A stretch of 64,000 nucleotides of DNA from Bradyrhizobium stylosanthis (GTDB lineage: Bacteria > Pseudomonadota > Alphaproteobacteria > Rhizobiales > Xanthobacteraceae): assembly GCF_001641335.1 (NCBI RefSeq), contig NZ_LVEM01000002.1, positions 1,498,124 to 1,562,123 on the forward strand, written 5' to 3'. Below, piece by piece: positions 1 through 8,891 of this stretch. The position numbers and the translations under genes were made by a program. Numbering within the stretch: the stretch's first letter is position 1; each line of letters opens with the position of its first letter. The notes under the pieces are model-generated. The model saw only the letters and a list, made by a program, of their open reading frames with translations. It did not search any database and had not been told where the DNA came from.

Positions 1-28
1 GCGTACAGCCAGGCGCGGGCGCGTCGCA

Positions 29-1147
29 TCACAGGCCGAAGGTGAGGCGGCTTCCCGTCGTCGTCACCACCACCTTGCCCTCCATCTGGGCATTGGCTTC
101 CTGCGCGAAGTTGAGGCCGCTGCAATGCATGGGCACCACGACATCGGGGTTGAGCGCCTTGATCTCGCTCACCACCTGCGTGAGGTAGTCCTTGGGCGCC
201 GGGCCGAGATGGAAGCCGCCGACGACGGCGTGCACCTTCTGGATGCCCGACACCTCCTGCGCCTGCTTCACCGAATTGACGATGCCGACATGGCCGCAGG
301 ACGAGATCACGACGAGGCCGAGATCGCGCACGTTGAAGCAGGTGGCGTGCTCGTGGATGTGCTCGTCCGGCACGATCTTGCCCTCCATCTCCGCGGGCAG
401 ATAGTGGCCGGCATTGCAGCCCAGCCCGTCCTTGATGCCGAACTCGACCAGTGTGTTCGGCAGCACGCGCTCGCTGCTGCGGCGGGTGATCTTGCCGGTG
501 GTGAAGGCATGGTCCGCGATCACCGTCGGTGTTTCGCACAGCACGGTCGTCACCTTCTGCGCCGCGAGCTGCCGCCGGTCGAGCGTGCCGAAATCGGCGA
601 ACTGCCCCTGCGTCGGCGTCGGGCTGACGCGGTGGCAGAAATTGTCTTCGCCGCCCGCATAGAGCTTGAGGTCGGCGGGCAGCTTGTCCCGGAACTTGTC
701 GAGGAAGCCGTTGAGGCCGCCGAAATGATCGTAATGGCCATGACTGACGATGAGTGCGTTGAGCTTGGCCGGATCGACGCCGATCAGCGCCATGTTGTTG
801 AGCAGCACTTCGGGCGTGTAGCCGTAGTCCAGCATCAGCGTGCGCTGGTTGCCGCCGCCTTCGGATTCCAACCAGAGCGACAGGCCCCATTCATTGTGCA
901 GCGATTTGCGGTAGTCGCCGCCGACGCGCGTGGCCGGCGCGATCGAGACGCCGTTGATCTGCTTGGGACGGAAGAACAGGTCGAAGCTCGAATCCACGAG
1001 CACGCGGATCGAGAGCTTGTCGACGGTCGGAACGGTGATCGGCGCCGCGCTCGCGATCTCGACGCAGGTGAAGGCGTTGGCGGCCGCGGCGCCGGCGAGC
1101 GCTGCCGAGCCGAGAAGGAAATCGCGCCGTGGAATGGTCTGGGTCAT
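29..1147 (-). CDS. Tat-exported MBL-fold metallo-hydrolase
   Basis: This 372-residue protein belongs to the metallo-beta-lactamase fold and most resembles the COG1237 group (7,8-dihydropterin-6-methyl-aminobenzene-phosphate synthase-like hydrolases). The zinc-binding signature SHGHYDHFGG gives H136, H138, D140 and H141, and later histidines (SSCGHVG, GGFHLG, MHCSG) can supply the remaining ligands. The N-terminus has a twin-arginine signal (RRDFLLGSAALAGAAAANAF), so it probably folds in the cytoplasm with its metal and is then exported to the periplasm. The start lies just before a 199-base gap shared with the divergent GST gene. The fold is clear; the substrate cannot be read from the sequence. 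Confidence 0.88.
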   Translation of the reverse strand: MTQTIPRRDFLLGSAALAGAAAANAFTCVEIASAAPITVPTVDKLSIRVLVDSSFDLFFRPKQINGVSIAPATRVGGDYRKSLHNEWGLSLWLESEGGGNQRTLMLDYGYTPEVLLNNMALIGVDPAKLNALIVSHGHYDHFGGLNGFLDKFRDKLPADLKLYAGGEDNFCHRVSPTPTQGQFADFGTLDRRQLAAQKVTTVLCETPTVIADHAFTTGKITRRSSERVLPNTLVEFGIKDGLGCNAGHYLPAEMEGKIVPDEHIHEHATCFNVRDLGLVVISSCGHVGIVNSVKQAQEVSGIQKVHAVVGGFHLGPAPKDYLTQVVSEIKALNPDVVVPMHCSGLNFAQEANAQMEGKVVVTTTGSRLTFGL

Positions 1148-1346
1148 TGCAATGCCTCCCGATTTTTGAAATGCCCGAGCTTAGGTCCAATCCGGGGGCC
1201 GCCGCAACAAGTGACGGCAGGTCCGGTGCGAGCGCGAGCTGGCAACCGATTGCCGGTCACACCGGGGCACCGGCGACGGGACGGCTTTCTTGCGCTCGGC
1301 GCCATGACGGTTACTCTGTCCGGTAATCGCAGCAACGGAACCAATC

Positions 1347-2045
1347 ATGTCACTGAAACTCTTCGAACTCGTCGGCACCGATCCTTCGCGTCCCTTCAGC
1401 CCGTATTGCTGGCGCACGCGGATGGCGCTGGCGCATAAGGGCCTGTCGGCGGAGACGCTGCCCTGGCGCTTCACCGAGAAGAGCGCGATCGCGCCGCACG
1501 GCTCCGAGAAGGTGCCGGTGCTGCTGCATCACCACAAGCCGGTCGTCGATTCCTGGGCCATCGCGAACTATCTCGAGGACCATTTTCCGGATCGCCCCTT
1601 GCTGTTCGGCGGCGAAGGCGGCCGCGCCATGGCGCGCATGATCAACGCCTTCGGCGACATCGCCATCGTCGGTGGCATCTTTCCGCTGATCGTCGCCGAC
1701 ATCCCGAACAATCTCGCCGAGGTCGATGCCGCCTACTTCCGGCAGTCGCGCGAGGCGCGCTTCGGCGGCAAGAGGCTGGAGGAGGTGATGGCGAGCCGCG
1801 ACACCGGCGTCGTCGCCTTCCGCAAGTCGCTGGAGGTGATGCGCCAGACGCTGAAGAAGCAGCCCTTCATCGGCGGAGCTGCACCGAACTATGCCGACTA
1901 TATCGTGTTCGGCGGCTTCCAATGGGCGCGCGTCGTCAGCCCGTTCAAGCTGCTGGAGAACGACGATCCCGTCTACGCCTGGCGCGAAAAGCTGCTGGAT
2001 GCATTCGACGGCATGGCGCGGACGTCGCCGGGGTTTGCGGTGTAG
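1347..2045 (+). CDS. Glutathione S-transferase family protein
   Basis: The protein has 232 residues, the usual GST length. The N-terminal thioredoxin-like half starts LFELVGTDPSRPFSPYCWRT, with a possible catalytic Ser/Cys in the SPYCWR region. The KVPVLLHHHKPVVDSWAI segment carries the cis-proline and glutathione-contacting Asp-Ser. The C-terminal half is all-helical, with the typical N-capping region near FIGGAAPNYADY. It is a soluble cytosolic enzyme or binding protein of unknown substrate. It is transcribed away from the MBL hydrolase and followed by a dispersed repeat. It is not closely similar to the GSTs at 9223 and 27387. Confidence 0.85.
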   Translation: MSLKLFELVGTDPSRPFSPYCWRTRMALAHKGLSAETLPWRFTEKSAIAPHGSEKVPVLLHHHKPVVDSWAIANYLEDHFPDRPLLFGGEGGRAMARMINAFGDIAIVGGIFPLIVADIPNNLAEVDAAYFRQSREARFGGKRLEEVMASRDTGVVAFRKSLEVMRQTLKKQPFIGGAAPNYADYIVFGGFQWARVVSPFKLLENDDPVYAWREKLLDAFDGMARTSPGFAV

Positions 2046-2065
2046 GGCAAGCTGTCGTCCCCAAC

Positions 2066-2210
2066 GTCGTCCCGGCGCAGGCCGGGACCCATACCGCGTG
2101 ATCTATCGAGCGCGGCGGTAGGAATACCGAACGACCAGTCTTCGCCAAACATCTCCCTGGGGATATGGGTCCCGGCCCCCGTGCGCAATTGCGCACTAGG
2201 CCGGGACGAC
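2066..2210. repeat. Dispersed inverted-repeat element, family A (copy 1)
   Basis: The element runs from GTCGTCCCGGCG-CAGGCCGGGACCCATA to TATGGGTCCCGG-CCGGGACGAC, so the two ends are imperfect inverted repeats around a centre containing CCGCGTGAT and CAGTCTTCGCCAAAC. The second copy is at 20316-20453. It fills the gap after the GST gene and has no coding sense; it could form a hairpin in either transcript. Confidence 0.75.
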
Positions 2211-2236
2211 CCCGTGGGGGCGGCGCCGTCTCGCGT

Positions 2237-2449
2237 TCACCCCGCAGAAGCGCGCGCCTCCGCCGCCGCCTTCCGCAAACATTCCCGGCACAGGCAATCC
2301 TCGCCCTCGACCGGCATCGGCAGCTTTGCGGTCTCCTCCGCGCACCAGCAAGTGCCCGAGAGGTCGCAGCCGAACTCCGTGCCGCAGCGGGCGCAGGCGA
2401 GGCGGCGCGGGAGGGTCGGGGCTGACGGCATTTCTTTCGGATTTGTCAT
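2237..2449 (-). CDS. Small cysteine-rich CWC-family protein
   Basis: This 70-residue protein has the pattern CARCGTEFGCDLSGTCWCAEE followed by CLCRECL. It has eight cysteines in all, including the CWC triplet that names the Cysteine_rich_CWC family (PF14375). The spacing suggests bound zinc or a disulfide-rich fold. No signal peptide is visible, so it is probably cytosolic. It is divergent from the DUF1800 gene and shares a 114-base promoter gap with it. Family assignment is good; no function is established. Confidence 0.8.
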   Translation of the reverse strand: MTNPKEMPSAPTLPRRLACARCGTEFGCDLSGTCWCAEETAKLPMPVEGEDCLCRECLRKAAAEARASAG

Positions 2450-2563
2450 GATTTACGCAAAGGCTTCGCCGTCATTTTCATGTCGGGTTCATCTGTCGCT
2501 GCACTATACTATGCGCTGCGCACGTCTCGGAAAAGCGGTTGGCAAGGCGCGAAGGACAAATCG

Positions 2564-4144
2564 ATGGCCCGCGATTCGCAAGCCGCCCTCGTTGCGCTCA
2601 ACCGTTTCGGCTTCGGCGCCCGTGGCGGCGCATCGGGCGATCTCATCAACGCGGCCTCCGACCCCAGAGGCTTTGTGAAGGCGGAACTGGCCCGTCCGAA
2701 CGGCGTGCTGCTGGAGGCGCCAGGCCTGCAATCGACGCCGCAGCTCGGCCAGGCCGTGTTCGCCTATCAGGACCAGGTCAAGCAGGCGCGCGAGGCTGCC
2801 AAGGAAACGGCCAAGGAAACTGCCAAAGCCACCGCGCCCGCGGAGATGCCGCCGCAGCCGCCTGCCGATCAGAAGCCCGCCCTGCGCCGCAATCTCTCGC
2901 TGAACACGGCCGCCACCGAGATCGGCGGCCAGATGACGGACGCGAAGCCTGCCGATAGCGCGGCGAAGCCCGAGATGATGCAGCCGAACGCTTCGCCGCC
3001 GCCGGCCGCGAAACCCGCGCCGCAGCCGCTCAACGTGATTCAAAAGACCTTTCGCGCCGAAGCACTGGCGCGGCTGCAGCGCGCGACGCTGGTCGAGTGC
3101 GGCTTCACCGAGCGTCTCGTCGTGTTCTGGTCCAATCATTTCTGCATCTCCGCGAGCAAGGGCGAGCTGGCGCGGATCTGGGCCGGCGCGTTCGAGCGCG
3201 AGGCGATCAGGCCGCACGTGCTCGGGCGCTTCGCCGACATGCTGAAAGCGGTCGAGCAGCATCCGGCCATGCTGTTCTTCCTCGACAACCAGCAATCGCT
3301 CGGGCCGGACTCGCGCGCGGGCCAGAACCGCAAGCGCGGGCTCAACGAAAACCTGGCGCGCGAGATCATGGAGCTGCATACGCTCGGCGTCGGCGGCGGC
3401 TACACGCAGGAGGACGTCACCTCGCTTGCGCGCATCATCACCGGCTGGACCTTTGCCGGACGGCAAGGACAGCTCGGGACGCCCGGCTCCTTCGTGTTCA
3501 ATACGAATGCACACCAGCCCGGATCGCAAATGCTGCTCGGCAAGACCTACGAGCCGGCCGGCGTCGCGCAGGGCGAAGCCGCGCTGGCCGACATCGCGCG
3601 CCATCCCTCGACCGCGAATTTCATCGCGACCAAGCTCGTCCGTCAATTCGTTGCCGACGATCCGCCGCCGGCGCTCGTCGCGCGATTGCGCGATGTCTTC
3701 GTCAGGACCGACGGCGACCTCAAGGCGATGGCAACTGCACTCGTCGATTCCGACGAGGCCTGGAAGGCGCCGCTGACGAAGATGCGCAGCCCTTACGACT
3801 TCCTGGTCGCGAGCGGCCGGCTGCTGGCGCGCGTGCCGGAGGACCCCGGCCGATATCTCAACAGTCTGAACCTGCTCGGTCAGCCGCTGTGGTCTCCGGC
3901 GGGTCCCAACGGTTTTCCAGATACCAGCGCGGCATGGGCTGCGCCTGAAGGCATCAAGCTGCGGCTCGACATTGCGGCGCAAGTGGCCTCGCGGCTCGGC
4001 GACAATATCGATCCGCTCGACCTCCTGGAATTCGCAGCAGCCGACGCCGCATCCATCGAGACGCGCCGTACCATCGAGCGCGCGGAATCGCGGCAGCAGG
4101 CGCTGGCGCTGCTGTTGATGTCGCCGGAAATGCAGAGGAGATGA
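2564..4144 (+). CDS. DUF1800 domain-containing protein
   Basis: This protein of about 526 residues opens with ALVALNRFGFGARGG, the standard N-terminus of DUF1800. The family core follows from about residue 165, with the blocks HPAMLFFLDN, LNENLAREIMELHTLG, DVTSLARIITGWTF and FIATKLVRQF. An Ala/Pro/Lys-rich low-complexity stretch (about residues 65-155, with repeated AKETAKETAKATA) separates the two. The ATG at 2564 is preferred over one at 2480 because the family motif begins ten residues later. Its stop overlaps the start of the DUF1501 gene (ATGA-type), so the two are co-translated; this pair is conserved in many bacteria, but its role is unknown. Confidence 0.88.
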   Translation: MARDSQAALVALNRFGFGARGGASGDLINAASDPRGFVKAELARPNGVLLEAPGLQSTPQLGQAVFAYQDQVKQAREAAKETAKETAKATAPAEMPPQPPADQKPALRRNLSLNTAATEIGGQMTDAKPADSAAKPEMMQPNASPPPAAKPAPQPLNVIQKTFRAEALARLQRATLVECGFTERLVVFWSNHFCISASKGELARIWAGAFEREAIRPHVLGRFADMLKAVEQHPAMLFFLDNQQSLGPDSRAGQNRKRGLNENLAREIMELHTLGVGGGYTQEDVTSLARIITGWTFAGRQGQLGTPGSFVFNTNAHQPGSQMLLGKTYEPAGVAQGEAALADIARHPSTANFIATKLVRQFVADDPPPALVARLRDVFVRTDGDLKAMATALVDSDEAWKAPLTKMRSPYDFLVASGRLLARVPEDPGRYLNSLNLLGQPLWSPAGPNGFPDTSAAWAAPEGIKLRLDIAAQVASRLGDNIDPLDLLEFAAADAASIETRRTIERAESRQQALALLLMSPEMQRR

Positions 4145-5364
4145 TGATGATCGACTGCGTCGAGAACCGCCTCCTCACCTCGCGCCGCGGCCTTCTGCTC
4201 GGCGGGGCCTCCTTCGCGGCCTGGGCTTATTTGCCGAAATTCGCGCGCGCGGCCAATGGGCGCGATCCCAGGCTGATCGTCGTGATCCTGCGTGGCGCGC
4301 TCGACGGGCTCTCGACCGTCGCGCCGCTCGGTGACCCTGACTATGCCGGCCTGCACGGCTCGATCGCGCTCGCGGCCGACGGCGCGCATCCCGCGATCAT
4401 GCTCGACAGCTTCTTCGCGCTGCATCCGGCGATGCCGGAGTTCGCACGCATGTATCGCGGCGGACATGCCGCGGTGATCCATGCGGTGGCGACGCCCTAT
4501 CGCGACCGCTCGCATTTCGACGGCCAGGACGTGCTCGAAAGCGGCTATGCCGGCCCGGGCCGCGTGCAATCCGGCTGGCTCAACCGCGCACTGGAAGCGC
4601 TGCCGCGCGGCGAGCGCGTGTGGAGCGGTCTTGCGGTGGGCCCGACCACGCCGCTGGTGCTGCGCGGCAATGCGCCGACCGTCGGCTGGGCGCCGGTCGC
4701 GCTGCCGCAGGCCGACGACGACACCGCGATGCGGCTCGTCGATCTCTACCGTCATCGCGATCCCGCGCTGGCCTCCGCGCTGTCGCAGGGCCTCCAGCTC
4801 GAGAAGGCTGCAAGCGGCGATGACATGAAGCCGAAGCCCGGCAATCAGGTCGTGCAGATGCGCCAGGTGGCGCGCGGCGCCGCAAAACTGATGGCGGCCG
4901 ACGACGGTCCGCGCATCGCCGCGCTCGCCTTCGACGGCTGGGACACGCATGCCAATGAGGGCGGGCCCGTCGGCCGTCTCGCCTTCCTGCTCGGCGGGCT
5001 CGACGGCGCACTCGCCGAATTCGAGTCTGGCCTGGGGGATCGCTGGCGCGACACCGCCGTCGTCGTCGCCACCGAGTTCGGCCGCACCGCGCGCATCAAC
5101 GGCACCGACGGCACCGATCACGGCACCGGCACCATCGCGCTGCTCGCCGGCGGCGCGGTCAAGGGCGGCCGCGTCATCTCCGATTGGCCGGGCCTCAAGC
5201 TCGCGAACCTCTACGAGGGCCGCGACCTCAAGCCCACCACCGACCTGCGCTCCGTGATCAAGGGCGTGCTGCAGGACCAGTTCGGCCTGTCCGACCGCGT
5301 GCTGGCGGAAACCGTGTTCCCGGACAGCGCAAGCGCAAGGCCGATGAAGGGGCTGATTGCCTAG
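4141..5364 (+). CDS. DUF1501 domain-containing exported protein
   Basis: This 407-residue protein has a twin-arginine signal near the N-terminus (TSRRGLLLGGASFAAW), followed by the DUF1501 hallmark blocks LIVVILRGALDGLSTV, HFDGQDVLESG, FDGWDTHANEG, ATEFGRTARING and DHGTGTIALLAGG. These resemble an alkaline-phosphatase/sulfatase-like metal-binding fold, including Asp and His residues in FDGWDTH and TDHGTG. Three consecutive ATG codons start at 4141 and overlap the DUF1800 stop. The pair is probably exported together; no substrate is known. Confidence 0.88.
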   Translation: MMMIDCVENRLLTSRRGLLLGGASFAAWAYLPKFARAANGRDPRLIVVILRGALDGLSTVAPLGDPDYAGLHGSIALAADGAHPAIMLDSFFALHPAMPEFARMYRGGHAAVIHAVATPYRDRSHFDGQDVLESGYAGPGRVQSGWLNRALEALPRGERVWSGLAVGPTTPLVLRGNAPTVGWAPVALPQADDDTAMRLVDLYRHRDPALASALSQGLQLEKAASGDDMKPKPGNQVVQMRQVARGAAKLMAADDGPRIAALAFDGWDTHANEGGPVGRLAFLLGGLDGALAEFESGLGDRWRDTAVVVATEFGRTARINGTDGTDHGTGTIALLAGGAVKGGRVISDWPGLKLANLYEGRDLKPTTDLRSVIKGVLQDQFGLSDRVLAETVFPDSASARPMKGLIA

Positions 5365-5410
5365 CCGTCATTCCGGCCCGCGCCTTGCGGCGCGTCGGGG
5401 AATGACGACA
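5365..5410. repeat. Short hairpin repeat
   Basis: CGTCATTCCGGCCCGCGCCTTGCGGCGCGTCGGGGAATGACG has complementary ends and an inner GCGC stem. It sits between the DUF1501 stop and the next gene. It looks like a small member of the CGTCATTCC dispersed-repeat type and could also act as a weak terminator, although no T-run follows. Confidence 0.5.
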
Positions 5411-5440
5411 TGATGTGGCGAGCATCAGGAGAGACCATCC

Positions 5441-5764
5441 ATGTACATCGCCATGAACCGCTTCCGTGTCGCCAAGGGCTCCGAGACCGCCTTCGAGCAG
5501 GTCTGGCTCACCCGCGACACGCATCTGGACAAGGTGCCGGGCTTTGTCGAATTCCATCTGCTGCGCGGGCCGGAAGCCGAGGATCATACGCTGTACGCCT
5601 CGCACACGATCTGGGCGAACCATGCCGCATTCGAGGCGTGGACCAAGTCGGAAGCGTTCCGCGCCGCGCATCACCGGGCCGGCGACAACAAGCCGCTTTA
5701 TCTCGGCCATCCCCAGTTCGAGGGGTTTGAGGTGATGCAGACGGTCGGACGCGGCGCCAAGTAG
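5441..5764 (+). CDS. IsdG-like antibiotic biosynthesis/heme-degrading monooxygenase
   Basis: This 107-residue protein is a single ABM (dimeric alpha-beta barrel) domain. It starts MYIAMNRFRVAKGSE and contains FEQVWLTRDTHL, PGFVEFHLLRGPE and HTIWANHAAFEAWTKSEAFRAAHHRAG, the pattern of IsdG-type heme monooxygenases, with a His near HHRAG as the likely heme ligand. The HmuQ/HmuD enzymes of Bradyrhizobium belong to this group and open heme to release iron. No hmu genes lie beside it here, so the heme role is inferred from similarity only. An AGGAGAG ribosome-binding site precedes the ATG. Confidence 0.8.
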   Translation: MYIAMNRFRVAKGSETAFEQVWLTRDTHLDKVPGFVEFHLLRGPEAEDHTLYASHTIWANHAAFEAWTKSEAFRAAHHRAGDNKPLYLGHPQFEGFEVMQTVGRGAK

Positions 5765-5796
5765 CGTCGCGCCGCTGAGATCGGCAGTCGCGATGA

Positions 5797-6738
5797 TCAG
5801 CCCAGCGTGATCTTGTCGATCTCCGCCATGTCCTCCGCGCTGAGCTTCCACGCGATCGCCTTGACGTTCTGCTCGATCTGCTCGGGGCGGGTGGCACCTG
5901 CAATGACGCTGGAGACCTGCGGGCGCGCGGCCAGCCAGGAGAAGGCGAGCTCGAGCATCGAGTGCCCGCGCGCCTTGGCTAAGGCCTGCAGCTTCTCGAC
6001 GATCGCCTCGTTGCGCGGGGTGACATAGCGGTCGCGCAGCCGTGGCGTCTGGCCGAAGCGGGTGTCACCGGGCGCCGCTTCGCCCTTCTTGTACTTGCCG
6101 GTCAGAAGTCCGCTCGCGAGCGGGAAGAACGGCAGCAGGCCGAGCTTGTATTCGGTGGCGGCCGGCAGCAAATCCTTCTCGATGTCGCGCACGACGAGCG
6201 AGTATTCGTCCTGGCACGACACGAAGCGGCTGACATTCATCGCGCGCGCGACATACTCCGCTTCCGCGATCCGCCATGCCGGAAAGTTCGAGTTGCCGAT
6301 GTAGCGCACCTTGCCCTGCCGGACGAGATCGTCCAGTGCGCGCAGGCTCTCCTCGATCGGCGTCAACGGGTCGTAATCGTGCTGCTGGTAGAGATCGATG
6401 TAATCGGTCTTCAGCCGCTTCAGGCTCGCCTCCACGGCCGCCATGATGTAGCGGCGCGAGGCGCCCTGCTTGGTGCCGTCCTCCGCCATCGGCTTGCAAT
6501 ATTTCGTCGCCAGCACGATGTCCTTGCGGCGATCGCCCAGCACCGCGCCGAGCACGGTCTCCGAGCCGCCCATGTTCGAATAGATGTCGGCGGTGTCGAA
6601 CAGCGTGATGCCGAGGTCGAGCGCGCGATGGATCACCTTGCGCGAGGCTTCGAGGTCGATGCGCTGGCCGAAATTGTTGCAGCCGAGCCCGACCGCGGAC
6701 ACGCGAAGGCCGGAGGCGCCGAGATTACGAATTTCCAT
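5797..6738 (-). CDS. Aldo/keto reductase
   Basis: This protein has about 313 residues from the ATG at 6738 (MEIRNLGASGLRVSAVGLGCNNFG), which is the usual start of the family; an upstream ATG at 6837 would add 33 low-complexity residues. The catalytic tetrad is visible as D and Y in FDTADIYSNMGGSE, K in ATKYCK and H in LYQQHDYDP. The C-terminal NADPH-binding segment is SSVIAGATRPEQIEQNVKA. It reduces aldehydes or ketones with NAD(P)H in the cytosol. It is close to the YajO/Tas-like type that acts on varied carbonyls. Confidence 0.88.
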   Translation of the reverse strand: MEIRNLGASGLRVSAVGLGCNNFGQRIDLEASRKVIHRALDLGITLFDTADIYSNMGGSETVLGAVLGDRRKDIVLATKYCKPMAEDGTKQGASRRYIMAAVEASLKRLKTDYIDLYQQHDYDPLTPIEESLRALDDLVRQGKVRYIGNSNFPAWRIAEAEYVARAMNVSRFVSCQDEYSLVVRDIEKDLLPAATEYKLGLLPFFPLASGLLTGKYKKGEAAPGDTRFGQTPRLRDRYVTPRNEAIVEKLQALAKARGHSMLELAFSWLAARPQVSSVIAGATRPEQIEQNVKAIAWKLSAEDMAEIDKITLG

Positions 6739-7015
6739 GGGGGATCCTGTGGGAGATGAACGGCCGGCATTCTGACCGCCGTGCGCCGCAGCAGCAAGCT
6801 GCCCGCCGCGCTGCTGCCATGCTGGCGGCGCGGACAAAAAAATGCGGCCCCTGTCAGACGCGGCGACTGACGGGGACCGCTTGGGGCGCTTGATCGGTGA
6901 CGGGGGGCCTGATCAGACGCAGCTGCAACTTAATCCCGGTGTGTTACGCGCCGGTGACAGACCGAGTTATCCACAGGCGCCCGCGAGGTCCCTGGAACGA
7001 TCAAATGCGGAGGCC

Positions 7016-7140
7016 CGTCATGCCCGGGCTTGTCCCGGGCATCCACGTTCTTTTGTCGTGCGGAGCTGAGGCGTGGATGGCCGGGACATAGGCGAGCGCA
7101 AGCGACGCCGTCCTTCAGACGGCTATGCCCGGCCATGACG
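7016..7140. repeat. Dispersed inverted-repeat element, family B (copy 1)
   Basis: The element begins CGTCATGCCCGGGCTTGTCCCGGGCATCC and ends GGCTATGCCCGGCCATGACG, with the insert ATAGGCGAGCGCAAGCGACGCCGTCCTTCAGACGG. The same design, reversed, is at 31822-31942, and shorter forms are at 10133, 30105 and 37277. It occupies part of the 461-base gap between the aldo/keto reductase and the GNAT gene; the rest (6739-7015) contains an isolated TTATCCACAG but no recognisable gene. Confidence 0.8.
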
Positions 7141-7199
7141 ACGTCGAAGCTCAATGCCCCGAACGTCAGCGCCAGGTCGGATGTCCCGTCGCGGGTTGA

Positions 7200-7655
7200 T
7201 CAGAAGATCTTGCGATAGACGATGAAACCGGAGCGCTCGGCGACTTTGTCATACAGGCTTTGCGCGGTGGTATTGGTCTCGTGGGTCTGCCAGTAGACCC
7301 GCGGCGATCCCGCCAGCTTGGCGCGCTCGTAGACGCCGTAGATCAGCGCCGAGGCGATGCCCTTGCCGCGCGCAGCCTCCAGCGTGAACAGGTCCTGCAG
7401 GTAGCATGACGGCTCGATCGCGGTGGTGCTGCGATGGAACAGATAGTGCGTCATGCCGAGCAGCTTGCCGTCGCTCTCGGCGACCAGCCCGTGCACCGGT
7501 TCATAGGCATCGAAGAAGCGCTGCCACGTCACCTTCGTAATCTCAGGCGAGAGCGCAGTCGGACCGGAGCGGCCGTAGAAGGCATTGTAGCCGTCCCACA
7601 GCGGCAGCCATTGATCGTAGTCCTGCCTCGTGACGGAGCGAATGGTGAGCGACAT
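7200..7655 (-). CDS. GNAT family N-acetyltransferase
   Basis: This 151-residue protein is a single GNAT domain. It starts SLTIRSVTRQDYDQWLPLW and has the acetyl-CoA-binding motif LEAARGKGIASALI (the R/Q-x-x-G-x-G/A loop). It ends with a conserved SLYDKVAERSGFIVYRKIF strand and helix. It transfers an acetyl group to an unidentified amine. The start follows a short leader, and the gene is transcribed in the same direction as the PAS gene upstream of it. Confidence 0.85.
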   Translation of the reverse strand: MSLTIRSVTRQDYDQWLPLWDGYNAFYGRSGPTALSPEITKVTWQRFFDAYEPVHGLVAESDGKLLGMTHYLFHRSTTAIEPSCYLQDLFTLEAARGKGIASALIYGVYERAKLAGSPRVYWQTHETNTTAQSLYDKVAERSGFIVYRKIF

Positions 7656-7727
7656 CTGAAAATCCCGCGATCGATGAAGTGTCCTTCATACGGGATGATG
7701 GGAGCACCGATCAATCGCGCAATCGCC

Positions 7728-8534
7728 TCACTCCGCGACGCGAAGATACCGGATCAGCTTGCGGTTCGCGGGATCGCGCAGCGAGCGGTAGTAGTCGGCG
7801 CGCGCCGGCGCGTCGGTGTGGCGCACGAGGTCGGTGACCGGCGTGTAGCTCAGCATGCGTCCGCCGTCGGGTAGCGCAGCACAGACGAAGCGCAGCACCT
7901 CGCCATTGCGCAACTTGATGGTGATCGGCGTGGCATCGCCGACCCGCACCATCTCCATGCGCTGCGCGATGAAGGTGCCGAGCTCGTCCTCCGGCAGCTC
8001 GAACGCGCCGGTGTCGCGGCCGTGATACATCAGCGCGATGAAGGGCGGCTTGCTGTCGGCCATTTCATCCGGCAGCGCGAAATAGTCGCGGAAGGCGCGG
8101 TTGATGAATTCGGCGCGCGTCTCGGTATCGAGCAGCACGATTCCGATGTCGACCTGGTCGAGCGCGGCCGACAGCCGCGCGGCGAGCGCGTGGCTCTGGC
8201 GCTCCGCGGCGAAGGTCGCGAGCAGCCGCTCGCGCATCAACCCGGTGATGCCTGCGGTGCCGAACGCCGTCACGGCGAGCAGCCCGACCAGGTCCGCGCC
8301 GGCGTAGAAGGACGTGGCGCGATGATTGAGGAAGAACAGCGCCGCGCCGACGACCGCGAGGGCTGCGCTGGTCATGGCGGCGGCAAAGCCCGCGAGCGCG
8401 CCGGCCAGCGCGACGATGCAGACGAACAAGGGCGCAGGCGAGGGAACGTGGACGGCGCGATCAAGCAGAAGCGCCAGCAGCGTGACCGCTACCGTCAGCA
8501 TTGGACCGGACATCGCGCGCCATCCGAACCGCAT
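7728..8534 (-). CDS. Membrane-anchored PAS-domain sensor protein (no kinase domain)
   Basis: This protein of about 268 residues starts at the ATG at 8534, which has a GGAGG ribosome-binding site about ten bases upstream. The N-terminal 100 residues form about four hydrophobic segments (ALAGALAGFAAAMTSAALAVVGAALFF) resembling the DUF4118 module found in front of sensor kinases. A PAS domain follows from about residue 125 (ALDQVDIGIVLLDTETRAEFINRAFRDYF). No HisKA, HATPase, GGDEF or EAL sequence follows, so it may be a kinase-less sensor that signals through a partner. The neighbours are two small membrane proteins on the same strand. Confidence 0.75.
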   Translation of the reverse strand: MRFGWRAMSGPMLTVAVTLLALLLDRAVHVPSPAPLFVCIVALAGALAGFAAAMTSAALAVVGAALFFLNHRATSFYAGADLVGLLAVTAFGTAGITGLMRERLLATFAAERQSHALAARLSAALDQVDIGIVLLDTETRAEFINRAFRDYFALPDEMADSKPPFIALMYHGRDTGAFELPEDELGTFIAQRMEMVRVGDATPITIKLRNGEVLRFVCAALPDGGRMLSYTPVTDLVRHTDAPARADYYRSLRDPANRKLIRYLRVAE

Positions 8535-8659
8535 GGCCTCTCGTTCCTCCCTGAACGAGTAAGGGCGCAAGACTGACTCATTGTTGCGATGACGCAGTGC
8601 GAAATCGCGCGGAGCCCTTAAGGGCGGCTTGAGACGCAGTGCAAAGCTTTCGGATGATT

Positions 8660-8818
8660 TTAGGTCAAATGCACGTGCCTGATGCGCTGTTGCTGCGCGG
8701 GCGCATTCAGCGTCGAGCTGCCCGGGCTCTTGCGCATGCCGGTGAAGATCAGCAGCGAGGCCGCGACCAGGATGGCCGCAGTCAGGGTGATTGCAACGAT
8801 GACCACAGGTGATTTCAT
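8660..8818 (-). CDS. Small single-pass membrane protein (52 aa)
   Basis: This 52-residue ORF starts MKSPVVIVAITLTAAILVAA, one N-terminal transmembrane segment, and continues with a short polar tail ending QQQRIRHVHLT. An AGGA ribosome-binding site lies seven bases before the ATG. It is on the same strand as, and between, the PAS protein and the other small membrane protein, so they may be co-transcribed. I do not recognise a family; the hydrophobic-plus-tail design and ribosome-binding site argue for a real gene. Confidence 0.5.
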   Translation of the reverse strand: MKSPVVIVAITLTAAILVAASLLIFTGMRKSPGSSTLNAPAQQQRIRHVHLT

Positions 8819-8891
8819 CGACGTCCTGTCGCGCTGCCGGCCGGCGCGGGGCGTGCGGCGCCCTGAAGGCTCGTCGAGGATGAAACGGGAA

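Noticed and set aside
3880..5121. Minus-strand ORF opposite the DUF1501 gene
   Set aside because: No motifs, overlaps two confident genes, shadow composition.
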